Shown: positions 1 through 7,884, counted from the first letter of the stretch. The stretch is 64,000 bases of DNA from Verrucomicrobiota bacterium (GCA_013287435.1 JABDDU010000001.1:62001-126000), one strand, 5' to 3'. The notes: generated by a model not told the origin, from the sequence alone. Numbers and translations are program-made.

Positions 1-1
1 A

Positions 2-445
2 ATTTTCTATGCGGGAGGGGTTGCCAATGGTGGGTATACAGCCCTGAAAGCGGCAGAATTAGGGCAAGCCCGTTTGGATGCGATAGCGATTCGAGAACTG
101 TGTGGTACGAATCCAGCAGCGCCTGTGGTAGCAGCGGGTGTGTCAGCAAAAGCACAGGCTTTTGAAAATAAATCAAAGTTAGTTAATGCTTTTAATGATT
201 TTAGTGATGATTCAATAGCACGTGTAAGAGAAAAGGTAACGCCGTTTGCTGCAGCACCAGTTGCCGCCCAACGTACTTGTTCTTCACTAGTAGCTTGCCT
301 TTCATCATTCTTTCCCTCTAAAGGTGGTCAAAATGCTCGAGCTAGTCACGCGAGTTCGATAACTCCCCTCATAAATTCTTCCAACCACCCATCTTCCCGT
401 TCACTGACACTTTATCGAGAAAACTATACAGATTGCCAAATTTAG
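2..445 (+). CDS. C-terminal part of an unrecognised protein (open at window edge)
   Basis: The reading frame is open from base 2 to the TAG at 443-445, so this is the last ~147 residues of a longer protein. A TTG at 74 could be read as a start, but coding continues upstream without a stop. The visible part is Ala/Val-rich, then has an Asn/Ser/Pro-rich tail with a Cys pair (around CSSLVACLSSFF). I recognise no domain. The disordered polar tail is seen in secreted proteins and effectors of Legionellales, but that is only a guess. Three palindromes follow from 496, the first of which could terminate it. Confidence 0.45.
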   Translation: MFYAGGVANGGYTALKAAELGQARLDAIAIRELCGTNPAAPVVAAGVSAKAQAFENKSKLVNAFNDFSDDSIARVREKVTPFAAAPVAAQRTCSSLVACLSSFFPSKGGQNARASHASSITPLINSSNHPSSRSLTLYRENYTDCQI

Positions 446-495
446 GCTCCTACAGCAGTCGTTCACCAACTCAACACACCATAAAAACGTAGCGC

Positions 496-587
496 GAAGC
501 CTCCATTATGAATGGAGGCTTTTGATATAAAGCTTCCATTGCCAATGGAGGCTTTATATGCTAAGCTTCCATTATGAATGGAGACTT
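496..587. repeat. Three consecutive imperfect palindromes, ~34 bp apart
   Basis: Three hairpins follow one another at about 496-522, 530-555 and 563-587. The first has arms AAGCCTCCATT and AATGGAGGCTT around ATG, with T residues after it. The second and third are variants (AAGCTTCCATTG/CCAATGGAGGCTT and AAGCTTCCATT/AATGGAGACTT). The first resembles a rho-independent terminator for the upstream gene. The triplication and the position just before the start codon at 593 suggest a small tandem element or a regulatory leader of the ATPase gene. Confidence 0.6.
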
Positions 588-592
588 AATGC

Positions 593-1882
593 ATGCCTAC
601 AATCACCCCTGAACTGATCAAAACTATTATTGCTGATCAGCTTGAAGAGATGATCCCCGTGGATTGTTTCACGCGTACGATCGAGAAAAAATTTAAAAAT
701 TTGCTCAATAATGATGAAATCATTGTGTTAACCGGTGTCCGGCGATGCGGCAAATCTGTTGTACTGAACACAATTCGACGACAAATGAAAGAGAAAGATT
801 ATTATTTTAATTTCGAAGATGAGCGGCTTGTCACATTTATCAGCGATGATTTTCAATTGCTATATGAAGTCTTTTTAGAAATTTTTGGCGAACAAAAAAC
901 TTTTTATTTTGATGAAATTCAAAATATAGAGGGTTGGGAAATGTTTGTTAGACGATTATACAACGCTGGTCATAAAATCATGATTACCGGTTCCAACGCC
1001 ACTTTATTTAGTGAGGAATTAGGCACGCGATTAACAGGTCGTTATATTCAATTAAACGTGTATCCATTTTCGTTTTATGAATTTATGCAGCATGAATTAC
1101 CACCGCTTTTAAATAAAACCATTTTATCCACCAAAGAACACAGCAGAATTAAAAAATTATTTAATAATTACTGTGAATTTGGCGGTATTCCAGCCTATGT
1201 AAAAAATCATGAAACTGATTATTTGCATGTTTTGTATGAAAGCATCATTTATCGCGATATTGTTGCACGATATAAATTAACCAATGCGCCCACACTCAAA
1301 AAATTAGTGTTTTTTTTAGCAAGTAATTGCAGCAAAGAAACTACGTATAATGCGTTACGAAAATTTCTGGGCTTGGGAAGTGTAACCACTGTTTCGGATT
1401 ATTGCGGTTACTTGGAAAACAGTTACCTTTGTTTTTTTGTAAATCGATATCATGCTTCTGTTAAAGTTCAAAGCCAATCCCCAAAAAAGGTCTATTTTAT
1501 TGATCACGCATTGGCTAAAACTATTGGATTTCACTTTAGTGAAGACCATGGCAGATTATTAGAAAATATTGTGTTTATCGAATTGAAACGTCGTTTTCAA
1601 ATGATTTATTATCATGCCGAAAAAAAAGAATGTGATTTTGTTATTCAACAGGGTGTGAAAATAGTGGCCGCCATTCAGGTTTGTCATAACTTGTCTAATT
1701 CAGATACGAAACAAAGAGAAGTGGATGGTTTATTAGAAGCGCTTGTCTGTTATTCATTAAAGAAAGGTATCATTTTAACGGAGTCAGAAGAAAAAACAGA
1801 GATGGTTGTGAGGGATAAAAAAAAGTATCAGATTGATATTGTACCATTGTGGAAATGGCTTATTTCGACGGACTCTTTGTAA
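593..1882 (+). CDS. AAA-type ATP-binding protein with C-terminal nuclease-like region
   Basis: 429 residues. The N-terminal half is a P-loop ATPase: Walker A GVRRCGKS near residue 50, Walker B TFYFDEIQ near 102, and a sensor-like ITGSNA near 133, followed by the LTGRY segment common in this family. The C-terminal part has a spaced E...D...IQV pattern (CDFVIQQG...AIQV) resembling the PD-(D/E)XK-like fold of DUF4143-type ATPases. Such genes are frequent accessory genes of unknown role, sometimes linked to toxin-antitoxin or defence function. The last 23 bp overlap tolR convergently. It occupies the place where tolA would normally follow tolR. The start codon lies directly after the third palindrome and has no clear ribosome binding site. 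Confidence 0.8.
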   Translation: MPTITPELIKTIIADQLEEMIPVDCFTRTIEKKFKNLLNNDEIIVLTGVRRCGKSVVLNTIRRQMKEKDYYFNFEDERLVTFISDDFQLLYEVFLEIFGEQKTFYFDEIQNIEGWEMFVRRLYNAGHKIMITGSNATLFSEELGTRLTGRYIQLNVYPFSFYEFMQHELPPLLNKTILSTKEHSRIKKLFNNYCEFGGIPAYVKNHETDYLHVLYESIIYRDIVARYKLTNAPTLKKLVFFLASNCSKETTYNALRKFLGLGSVTTVSDYCGYLENSYLCFFVNRYHASVKVQSQSPKKVYFIDHALAKTIGFHFSEDHGRLLENIVFIELKRRFQMIYYHAEKKECDFVIQQGVKIVAAIQVCHNLSNSDTKQREVDGLLEALVCYSLKKGIILTESEEKTEMVVRDKKKYQIDIVPLWKWLISTDSL

Positions 1883-2303
1883 TCAACCCAACATCACTCG
1901 CTCCCGCTTTTTGCAGCAAAACCATGGCTTTCATGACTTCACCATAGCTCGCATTTCGATCGCCTTTCACATAAATATCTTGTTGTTTATGCTGCGTTTG
2001 CGCGTTGGTGAGTTGGGTTGACACATCAGACATTAAATCTTGCGGGGTGATAGGTTGCTCGGGTGTTATAGAGGTATTCAAAAATAACTGACCTTGTTGA
2101 TTGACCGTTACAATCATAGGTTTGTTTTTTTGCGGTGGAATCGCTTTTGCAGAAGCGGACGGCAATTGCACCTGCACGCCTTGTGTTAACAAAGGCGCTG
2201 TAATCATAAAAATAATCAGCAACACCAGCATCACGTCAATGTAAGGAACGAGATTAATTTCCGTAATGGGTTTGCGTCGGGGACGGTATTTCTTCTGAAA
2301 CAT
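1860..2303 (-). CDS. tolR: TolR, ExbD/TolR-family inner membrane protein
   Basis: 147 residues, the usual TolR length. After a short basic cytoplasmic start (RPRRKPITEINLVPYIDV) there is one transmembrane helix (MLVLLIIFMITAPLL) carrying the conserved Asp of the PYIDVMLVLLI motif, which with TolQ forms the proton channel. The rest is a periplasmic domain. TolR works with TolQ and TolA in proton-motive-force-driven outer membrane constriction. It lies 97 bp downstream of tolQ on the same strand. No tolA, tolB or pal follows in this window. The 3' end overlaps the convergent ATPase gene. Confidence 0.93.
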   Translation of the reverse strand: MFQKKYRPRRKPITEINLVPYIDVMLVLLIIFMITAPLLTQGVQVQLPSASAKAIPPQKNKPMIVTVNQQGQLFLNTSITPEQPITPQDLMSDVSTQLTNAQTQHKQQDIYVKGDRNASYGEVMKAMVLLQKAGASDVGLITKSPSK

Positions 2304-2324
2304 AGTTGCCTCGTTACCAAAAAC

Positions 2325-2368
2325 GCCACGTTACGTTCACTTCGTTCACTGCACGTTGGCTTCTGTTT
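2325..2368. repeat. 44-bp dispersed repeat between tolQ and tolR
   Basis: This segment in the tolQ-tolR gap matches 33668-33711 at about 34 of 44 positions without gaps. Both begin ACGCCA and end TTGGCTTCTGT. Both ends can pair (GCCA with TGGC) to form a hairpin. It explains why tolQ and tolR are separated rather than overlapping. Confidence 0.5.
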
Positions 2369-2400
2369 AATGTTTAATGGCCCGTTCCACGGGCGCAGCT

Positions 2401-3075
2401 TTATTTTATTATCGCTCGTTGAAGTATATTCGCCAATTCCGCTGAAAACATTTCGGTGCGATTTTGTAAGCGCGATACTTGATGCGTAAAACGATTATAA
2501 GCAATGGCCGCAGGAATGGCCGCAAATAATCCCAGGGCTGTCGTAATTAACGCCTCTGAAATACCCGGAGCAACCGCGGCGATGGATGCTTGCTGCATCG
2601 TTCCCAACGCTTGAAACGCTGCCATAATTCCCCACACCGTTCCAAATAATCCAATATACGGACTCATCGAACCGATCGTTGACAGCAATGTTAACGGCTG
2701 TTCCAGTTGATCCAGCATATCGCTTTCGGCAGTCTGCATTGCGCGTTGCGTGCTATCCATAATATCGTTTGATTCGTAATTGCCAGTGGACTGAAGCTTT
2801 GAAAACGTTTGAAAACCCGAGGAAAACACTTTGGTTAAACCAATATCGTTCGTATTTTCACGCGTTACTTGTTGATATAAATCATTCATTGCAATACCCG
2901 ACCAAAAACGCGATTCAAATTGCTTGGTCGCGCGCCATTGTTTTTTATAAAATTTCCAGCGTTCCACAATAATCGTCCATGAGGTAATGGATGCAAAAAA
3001 TAAAATCAATATCACGCATTTGACGGTAAAGCTGGCGTTGATAATAAAGCTCCAAAAGCTGGTGTCTGCGGTCAT
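2401..3075 (-). CDS. tolQ: TolQ, MotA/TolQ/ExbB proton channel protein
   Basis: 224 residues, full length for TolQ. Three hydrophobic segments are visible: near residues 13-35 (IINASFTVKCVILILFF), in the region LLSTIGSMSPYIGLFGTVWGIM, and in the region AVAPGISEALITTALGLFAAIPAAIAYN. The last two carry the conserved GTVWGIM and PGISEALITTALGL motifs of the ExbB/TolQ family. It forms the inner membrane channel with TolR. It is first of the tolQR pair, and the usual upstream ybgC is replaced here by the nucleotidyltransferase/HEPN genes. Confidence 0.94.
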   Translation of the reverse strand: MTADTSFWSFIINASFTVKCVILILFFASITSWTIIVERWKFYKKQWRATKQFESRFWSGIAMNDLYQQVTRENTNDIGLTKVFSSGFQTFSKLQSTGNYESNDIMDSTQRAMQTAESDMLDQLEQPLTLLSTIGSMSPYIGLFGTVWGIMAAFQALGTMQQASIAAVAPGISEALITTALGLFAAIPAAIAYNRFTHQVSRLQNRTEMFSAELANILQRAIIK

Positions 3076-3190
3076 TTCATATTCTCCACATTAATATCTG
3101 TACTGTTGGTTATACCTATTAAACCTGAATATGCGAATGATTTGAAGGAGCGAGTGATAAAATAATACCGAAAATACGGATAAGCAGGGT

Positions 3191-3508
3191 TTATTTCCCT
3201 AAACGTTGATAAAATATTTTTCCAACACGTTTGATATGGTCTACCAAATCAGGATTTTCGATTTGAGAAAGTATGGATAAGTCAAAAAGATAAGGCATAT
3301 TGGATTCATCAAATTCATTAAGGATCGTCGAAATATGTTGATGTGAAATGCTGTTGCCAATGAGCGTCAAATCAATATCGGATCCAGCCTTAAAATTTCC
3401 TGTTGCGCGCGAACCATAGAGAATTGCTTGTTCAATACCAGAATATTTCGAAAACACAGCATTTATTTCATCGATTGTATTTTGCGTTAAACCAAACTTT
3501 TCTGTCAT
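3191..3508 (-). CDS. MntA-like minimal nucleotidyltransferase (antitoxin-type)
   Basis: 105 residues. It contains GSRATGNFKAGSDIDL, which fits the MNT signature GS-x10-D-x-D exactly, so the catalytic residues look intact. In characterised HepT/MntA modules the MNT protein AMPylates a tyrosine of the HEPN toxin and so neutralises it. Here it is the third gene of a coupled cluster: its ATG overlaps the stop of the upstream HEPN gene by 4 bp (3505-3508). The antitoxin role is inferred from family and gene order. The pair also corresponds to the HI0073/HI0074 nucleotidyltransferase family, whose role is less clear. Confidence 0.85.
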   Translation of the reverse strand: MTEKFGLTQNTIDEINAVFSKYSGIEQAILYGSRATGNFKAGSDIDLTLIGNSISHQHISTILNEFDESNMPYLFDLSILSQIENPDLVDHIKRVGKIFYQRLGK

Positions 3509-3921
3509 GATTTTTCTTTTAACGTGCTTAATTTTTTTTCTAATTTTAGAAATTCAGAGTAATATTTTTTTACAATCGCACCCGCAATATGATGCGCAAT
3601 TTTTTCATTATAGGCATGAACAGTTTGTATTCTATCAACTACCATTTCCAGCCATATTTTTCCATCATCGATCAGTTTATTGTTAAATGCGTGAAAAATA
3701 GCGTCTTTACTTCCGCCTATTTCAATGGAAAAAAAACTTTGACAGTAATCTTTCATGCAATTCCATGCTAATTCGTAGGTAATTTCAAAAGATTGAATTA
3801 AGGCCAACTCCTCCATTTCATTGAACCGTTGTTTTTTTCCATGATTAATGCATCGCTCTAGCAATTTTAAAGCGGCACAAAAATTTTGAAATCGTTGTTG
3901 CCAGCGAACATCGGTTTTCAT
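3505..3921 (-). CDS. HepT/HI0074-like HEPN protein with intact RX4HXY motif
   Basis: 138 residues, all-helical in appearance and typical of nucleotidyltransferase substrate-binding proteins (HI0074) and HepT toxins. The stretch RIQTVHAY near residue 92 fits R-x4-H-x-Y, the HEPN ribonuclease motif whose tyrosine is the AMPylation target in HepT/MntA systems. It overlaps both neighbours by 4 bp (3505-3508 and 3918-3921), which implies translational coupling in a three-gene operon. A toxic RNase role is plausible, but the HI0074 branch has no proven toxicity. Confidence 0.82.
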   Translation of the reverse strand: MKTDVRWQQRFQNFCAALKLLERCINHGKKQRFNEMEELALIQSFEITYELAWNCMKDYCQSFFSIEIGGSKDAIFHAFNNKLIDDGKIWLEMVVDRIQTVHAYNEKIAHHIAGAIVKKYYSEFLKLEKKLSTLKEKS

Positions 3922-4367
3922 GCGGCTTCCTTAATTTTTTTGTAAAATTCTTCATGTTTAGATTTTCGATCAATAAGTTTTTTGCATAATTTTAATAATT
4001 CAGGATAAAAATTTTCAATTATTTCTTTTGAAATTTCTTGCGCAATTTTTTTTTGAAAAACAGTATCTTCTTTCTTGTGAGTTTCTAACATCCTCATCCA
4101 AATTTCACCATTTTCAATAAGACCTCTACGAAACGCGAGTCGAATAATTTTTTTTCCTGGTTCGAGGTAGATTTCACCTTGATCCTCAAAAAATTTAAGC
4201 AAACAGTCTGTTGCCAAAGTAAAATTTTGTGTGAATGAAAGTATAGCTGCTAGCTCAATTATTTCATTTTGCCCATCTTTTTCCGATTGATTGACGATGC
4301 GAGTAAATAGTGCAAATGCCTTTTTAAAATTCTCCAATCGACGATACCAAAGAATTTCTTTTGTCAT
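3918..4367 (-). CDS. Second HepT/HI0074-like paralogue, motif degenerate
   Basis: 149 residues and clearly related to the next gene: the same WYRRLENFKKAF opening, the same central E-L-A...SF pattern, and the same GEIWMRMLETH region where its neighbour has GKIWLEMVVDRIQTVH. The equivalent of the catalytic motif reads RMLETHKK, so R and H are kept but the tyrosine that MntA proteins modify is a lysine. It is first in the cluster and overlaps the following gene by 4 bp. It could be a decoy, a structural partner, or a duplicated copy losing activity. The upstream promoter lies in 4368-4434. Confidence 0.78.
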   Translation of the reverse strand: MTKEILWYRRLENFKKAFALFTRIVNQSEKDGQNEIIELAAILSFTQNFTLATDCLLKFFEDQGEIYLEPGKKIIRLAFRRGLIENGEIWMRMLETHKKEDTVFQKKIAQEISKEIIENFYPELLKLCKKLIDRKSKHEEFYKKIKEAA

Positions 4368-4434
4368 AATCAGCCGTTCTTGTTTTAATGACGAAATCCA
4401 TTATAACATTGCAATGTTATCAAAATACAACACG

Positions 4435-5445
4435 TTATTTATTTAATCCCAAATGTACATACGCCAACTCCGCCGCTTGCCTTCCCCGCGCCGTCCTCTT
4501 AACAAATCCTTCCTGAATTAAAAAGGGTTCAATAACGTCCTCAATTGTACCACGTTCTTCAGCAATGCTGGCGGCAATACTTTCAATGCCGGCAGGGCCG
4601 CCATCAAAATGTTGAATCAATGCGGTTAAATATTTTCGATCCATCACATCCAATCCGCGTTTGTCGACGTGTAGCATATCCAATGCTAATTTTGCGGTGT
4701 TTTGTGTGATTTCACTGTTGGCATGCACTTGTGCATAATCACGCACGCGGCGTAATAATCGATTGGCAATGCGTGGTGTGCCGCGAGAACGTTTGGCAAT
4801 TTCTTCAGCGCCTGCCGTATCCATTGTGGTATTTAAAATTTTTGCCGCGCGCACAATAATTTGTTTTAACTCTTCGATTTTATAAAATTCTAAACGTTGC
4901 ACAATGCCAAATCGATCACGCAGAGGCGACGTTAATAATCCCGCGCGCGTGGTTGCACCTACTAAAGTAAACGGCGGTAATGATAATTTTAATGAGCGTG
5001 CAGCAGGGCCTTCGCCAATCATAATATCAAGTTGATAATCTTCCATGGCGGGATATAAAATTTCTTCAATCGCAGGATTTAAACGATGAATTTCGTCGAT
5101 AAACAACACACTGTGTGCTTCCAAATTTGTTAAAATAGCCGCTAAATCACCGGCTTTTTCTAAAATCGGGCCGGAGGTTTGTTTGAGCGGTGCGCCTAAT
5201 TCATTCGCAATAATATGCGCTAAAGTGGTTTTTCCCAAACCCGGCGGGCCAAAAATCAACACATGATCGAGCGCTTCGTGACGCTGTTTTGCTGCGGTAA
5301 TAAATAATTCCATTTGCTCGCGCACTGATAATTGCCCAATATAATCCGCTAATTTTTTGGGGCGAATTGTTTGCTCTTGGCAATTTTCTGCATCAGAAAT
5401 AATGTCTGCAGTGATGAGACGATTGTCTGTTTGTTCCGTGATCAT
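4435..5445 (-). CDS. ruvB: Holliday junction branch migration ATPase RuvB
   Basis: 336 residues, standard length. Walker A is GPPGLGKTT near residue 65, Walker B is LFIDEIHR near 114, and there is a GATTRAG sensor segment near 163. The C-terminal winged helix ends in the conserved [15 protein letters not shown] region. RuvB drives branch migration with RuvA and feeds RuvC. Its ATG overlaps the ruvA stop by 4 bp, and the order ruvC-ruvA-ruvB is conserved in gammaproteobacteria. Confidence 0.97.
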   Translation of the reverse strand: MITEQTDNRLITADIISDAENCQEQTIRPKKLADYIGQLSVREQMELFITAAKQRHEALDHVLIFGPPGLGKTTLAHIIANELGAPLKQTSGPILEKAGDLAAILTNLEAHSVLFIDEIHRLNPAIEEILYPAMEDYQLDIMIGEGPAARSLKLSLPPFTLVGATTRAGLLTSPLRDRFGIVQRLEFYKIEELKQIIVRAAKILNTTMDTAGAEEIAKRSRGTPRIANRLLRRVRDYAQVHANSEITQNTAKLALDMLHVDKRGLDVMDRKYLTALIQHFDGGPAGIESIAASIAEERGTIEDVIEPFLIQEGFVKRTARGRQAAELAYVHLGLNK

Positions 5446-6053
5446 GTTGTTCTCCGCACCATCTGCTGCAACGCCAAGCGAATCAATTGTTCGTTATTAT
5501 GCTCAGCCTGATGCACTTTGGTAATAGCCGTTTTCGCTTCAGAAGGTTTATAACCCAAAGCGATCAGCGCGCTGATCGCATCTTGAATGACTTGATTCGG
5601 ATCAACGAGTTCATTTTGTGCTGAAATTTCCGATGAAACAATCACATTCCATTCTGACAACGCATCACGCATTTCAATCATTAATCGTTCCGCTGTTTTT
5701 TTGCCAATGCCGGGAATATGTGTTAATCGCGCATCATCTTGCGTTTGAATGCACGTCACAAAATCATTTATTTCAATACCCGATAAAATCGTTAACGCCA
5801 ATTTAGGCCCAACGCCATTGACTTTAATCAATGCACGAAATAATTTCCTTTCTTGTTCGCTGTAAAATCCAAATAATAAATGCGCATCTTCACGCACAAC
5901 AAAATGCGTGAGTAGGGTGATTTTATTTCCAATAGGCGGTAATTGATAAAACGTACTCATCGGCGCATAAATTTCATACCCTATTCCGTTGACATCGATA
6001 GTCAATAATGGCGCTTTTTTGTCGAGTAATAGTCCCGAAAGATGAGTGATCAT
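5442..6053 (-). CDS. ruvA: Holliday junction DNA-binding protein RuvA
   Basis: 203 residues. It begins with the OB-fold domain ([13 protein letters not shown]), has two helix-hairpin-helix motifs ([16 protein letters not shown] and [16 protein letters not shown]), and ends in the C-terminal domain that contacts RuvB ([16 protein letters not shown]). It forms the tetramer that holds the junction. It lies between ruvC (30 bp upstream) and ruvB (4-bp overlap), which indicates an operon. Confidence 0.97.
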   Translation of the reverse strand: MITHLSGLLLDKKAPLLTIDVNGIGYEIYAPMSTFYQLPPIGNKITLLTHFVVREDAHLLFGFYSEQERKLFRALIKVNGVGPKLALTILSGIEINDFVTCIQTQDDARLTHIPGIGKKTAERLMIEMRDALSEWNVIVSSEISAQNELVDPNQVIQDAISALIALGYKPSEAKTAITKVHQAEHNNEQLIRLALQQMVRRTT

Positions 6054-6083
6054 GTGAAAAGTCCTTGTATGGAATTTACTATT

Positions 6084-6569
6084 TTACGGCAGTAGACAGA
6101 TTTGTCGACTGTGTTGTGCATGACAAATGGCAATCGCCAACGCATCCGCCGCATCGGCCTGTGGATTCGCAACTAATTTTAATTGCGCACGTACCATAAA
6201 TTGCATTTGCTCTTTCGAAGCGGCACCAAAACCGACAGCGGTTTTTTTAATGACACGCGCGCTGTACTCGTGAATCGGTACGGCATAGCGCGCCAATGCA
6301 ATGAGTGCAGCGCCGCGCGCTTGGCCTAATTTTAAAGCGGATTGAAAATTAATTTGCATAAAGACTTCTTCAACCGCCGCTTCGTGGGGTTGATAGCGCG
6401 CGATCATTTCACATAATTGTTCATAAATAAAATGCAGACGCGCTGCCATTGAATTGCCTTTCGCATGAATGGTTCCATGCGCGATATGGGTTAAATTATT
6501 TTTTTCGCTGTTAATAATTCCAAAGCCTGTGCGAATCGAGCCTGGGTCTATTCCTACAATCATTGTCAT
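6084..6569 (-). CDS. ruvC: Crossover junction endodeoxyribonuclease RuvC
   Basis: 162 residues from the chosen ATG at 6569 (MTMIVGIDPGS). An in-frame upstream start would add about 29 residues with no similarity to RuvC. Catalytic acidic residues are visible: D in GIDPGS, E in AAVEEVFM, and the D pair in ADAADALAIA. RuvC resolves Holliday junctions by symmetric nicking. It is first of ruvCAB, with aspS and yebC further upstream on the same strand as in Legionella/Coxiella. Confidence 0.95.
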   Translation of the reverse strand: MTMIVGIDPGSIRTGFGIINSEKNNLTHIAHGTIHAKGNSMAARLHFIYEQLCEMIARYQPHEAAVEEVFMQINFQSALKLGQARGAALIALARYAVPIHEYSARVIKKTAVGFGAASKEQMQFMVRAQLKLVANPQADAADALAIAICHAQHSRQICLLP

Positions 6570-6652
6570 AAACAAAAACCCGGATATATTTTTCCAACCA
6601 TCACGCGTACAGTTTACCTCATTGCCTTTTAAGGTAAAATGGTCTATTATGA

Positions 6653-6672
6653 CCATAGTTATATGACTATGG
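6653..6672. promoter_or_regulatory. Palindrome upstream of the phd-like antitoxin gene
   Basis: The sequence CCATAGTTATATGACTATGG is a 7-bp inverted repeat around six bases, 10 bp before the antitoxin ATG at 6683. Phd/YefM antitoxins repress their own promoters by binding such palindromes, so this is a likely operator. A second shorter pair (TTACC...GGTAA) lies just upstream at about 6614-6636. Confidence 0.55.
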
Positions 6673-6682
6673 TGGTTATAAG

Positions 6683-6916
6683 ATGAAAACAGCGCAAATC
6701 GGGGCGGGTGCCTTTAAAGCCAAATGTTTGAGTTTACTGGATGACGTTGAAAAACGACATATTCAATTGATTATTACCAAGCATGGAAAAGCAATGGCAA
6801 GATTAGTTCCTATTGAGAATAAAAAATTTTCCTTGTACGGCTGCATGAAAAATAGCGTTGTAATTAAAATGGATATTGTTGTTGGCACGGGTGAAAAGTG
6901 GGACGCAGATGAATAA
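6683..6916 (+). CDS. Phd/YefM-family antitoxin
   Basis: 77 residues. The N-terminus (MKTAQIGAGAFKAKCLSLLDDV...IIITKHGKAMARLVPI region) has the Phd/YefM fold signature: a GAGxFKAKCLSLL start and the TKHGKPxARL motif, read here as TKHGKAMARL. The acidic C-terminal tail (KWDADE) would wrap the toxin. The partner PIN gene starts 173 bp further on, an unusually wide gap for such a pair. It is filled by the palindromic element at 6923-7083. Autoregulation through the palindrome at 6653-6672 is likely. Confidence 0.85.
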   Translation: MKTAQIGAGAFKAKCLSLLDDVEKRHIQLIITKHGKAMARLVPIENKKFSLYGCMKNSVVIKMDIVVGTGEKWDADE

Positions 6917-6922
6917 TAATTG

Positions 6923-7083
6923 TTCCCGCTCTGAAGGTTGATTAACTCGAATTTTTAGATTTGAGGGGAGATTGAATGATAATTTGGTTCGATCGCTCCG
7001 TTGACACGCAAGTCAATGAGCATTTTCGAGTCAAATTATCATTCAATATCCCCCAAAGATAAAAATTCCATGTTCAGCGGGAA
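6923..7083. mobile_element. MITE-like palindromic element between antitoxin and toxin genes
   Basis: Long inverted arms fill the antitoxin-toxin gap. The ends read TTCCCGCT...GAA at 6923-6934 and TTCAGCGGGAA at 7073-7083. Inner arms at 6949-6986 and 7032-7069 share GATTGAATGATAATTTG and its complement, and AATTTTTA near the outside. The ~46-bp loop holds a further pair (TTGAC/GTCAA). It encodes no protein. The right end has a solo relative at 10383-10412. I see no clear target duplication. Confidence 0.65.
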
Positions 7084-7089
7084 TTACTG

Positions 7090-7503
7090 ATGACGGGATT
7101 ATTATTAGATACTCATGTTTGGATTTGGCTTAATAATGGGTCGCCAGAATTAAAATCAACAACCATTCGGGATATTGATCATGCGGCAGAAAATGGTGAA
7201 TTATTTATTTCTGCCATTTCAGTGTGGGAAATTGCAACACTGGTTGCGAAAAAAAGAATAATATTGCGCATATCCATTCACGATTGGATTGACCAAGCCC
7301 TATTACAGCCCGGTATCGAGCTCATTCCGTTGTTGCCAACGATTGCCATTGAAAGCACGCTGTTGCCTGATGGGTTAAATGCTGATCCCGCCGATCGCAT
7401 CATCGTTGCCACCGCACGAACCAAATTATTAACATTGGTAACGCGCGATGAAAATATACAACATTATGCAAAAGCAGGTTTTATGACGGTGAAAAAAGCG
7501 TAG
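7090..7503 (+). CDS. PIN-domain ribonuclease toxin (VapC-like)
   Basis: 137 residues. PIN acidic residues are at the expected places: D in LLLDTHVWIW (residue ~7), E in ISVWEIATL (~47), D in NADPADRIIVATA (~100), and a final D in LVTRDENI. This is the PIN subgroup paired with Phd-type antitoxins. It would cut RNA when released from the antitoxin. A weak ribosome binding site (AGCGGGA, 7076-7082) comes from the right end of the inserted palindromic element, so its translation may now depend on that element. Confidence 0.88.
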   Translation: MTGLLLDTHVWIWLNNGSPELKSTTIRDIDHAAENGELFISAISVWEIATLVAKKRIILRISIHDWIDQALLQPGIELIPLLPTIAIESTLLPDGLNADPADRIIVATARTKLLTLVTRDENIQHYAKAGFMTVKKA

Positions 7504-7513
7504 CCTGTCGTAT

Positions 7514-7744
7514 TTAGACAAGGCCGCCGTGCTTTTTAATTTTTAGCCATTTTCTCAGAACGACAATCGTCCAAGCAAGTTCAACAATACCAAACGGCCA
7601 TGCACCCTGTAAAAAACCGTAAATAGAAGCCAAAATACATGACAGCCCAAAACAAAACGTATACCAATGACTGCGATGCTCTAGCGCGTAAAAAACCAAC
7701 ATAATGGTGATAGAAAATAAACCGAAAGCAGTGAGTAAATTCAT
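7514..7744 (-). CDS. Small membrane protein, function unknown
   Basis: 76 residues with about three hydrophobic segments (LLTAFGLFSITIMLVFYAL, YTFCFGLSCILASIYGFL, PFGIVELAWTIVVL) and a basic end (RKWLKIKKHGG). It resembles small inner membrane proteins found widely in proteobacteria, for which I know no function. The 68-bp F1 mini-element sits 13 bp upstream of the ATG. The upstream target copy supplies AGGATAAG, which can act as the ribosome binding site. Confidence 0.65.
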   Translation of the reverse strand: MNLLTAFGLFSITIMLVFYALEHRSHWYTFCFGLSCILASIYGFLQGAWPFGIVELAWTIVVLRKWLKIKKHGGLV

Positions 7745-7757
7745 AGTCTCTTATCCT

Positions 7758-7825
7758 GTAACAGCTCAAGCACCCACGCCTGAATAACCAAAATCAACGT
7801 TTCTATCTACGGAGTGATCTATTAC
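7758..7825. mobile_element. F1-family mini-element with 8-bp target-site duplication
   Basis: A 68-bp sequence begins GTAACAG and ends CTATTAC, flanked on both sides by CTTATCCT (7750-7757 and 7826-7833). Its right part (AAAATCAACGTTTCTATCTACGG and onward, about 7789-7825) matches the same end of the larger elements at 44916-45108 and 62833-63007. It is therefore an internally deleted copy. The exact duplication is direct evidence of transposition. Confidence 0.8.
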
Positions 7826-7848
7826 CTTATCCTTTTGACACGAAAACC

Positions 7849-7884
7849 TATAAACCGCACAACACAATATACTATAAACCGCAC
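7849..7884. repeat. Two direct repeats TATAAACCGCAC in the fic upstream region
   Basis: TATAAACCGCAC occurs at 7849-7860 and again at 7873-7884, 24 bp apart centre to centre, upstream of the three repeats before the Fic gene. It may be part of the same control region. Function is unknown. Confidence 0.45.

Noticed and set aside
496-587. Short CRISPR-like array
   Set aside because: Only three units, the units are themselves palindromes with changes, spacers are under 10 bp, and no cas genes are near.
3149-3175. Fragment of an F2 element (AGGAGCGAGTGA near tolQ)
   Set aside because: Only 12 bases match, with no core motif and no paired arm nearby.
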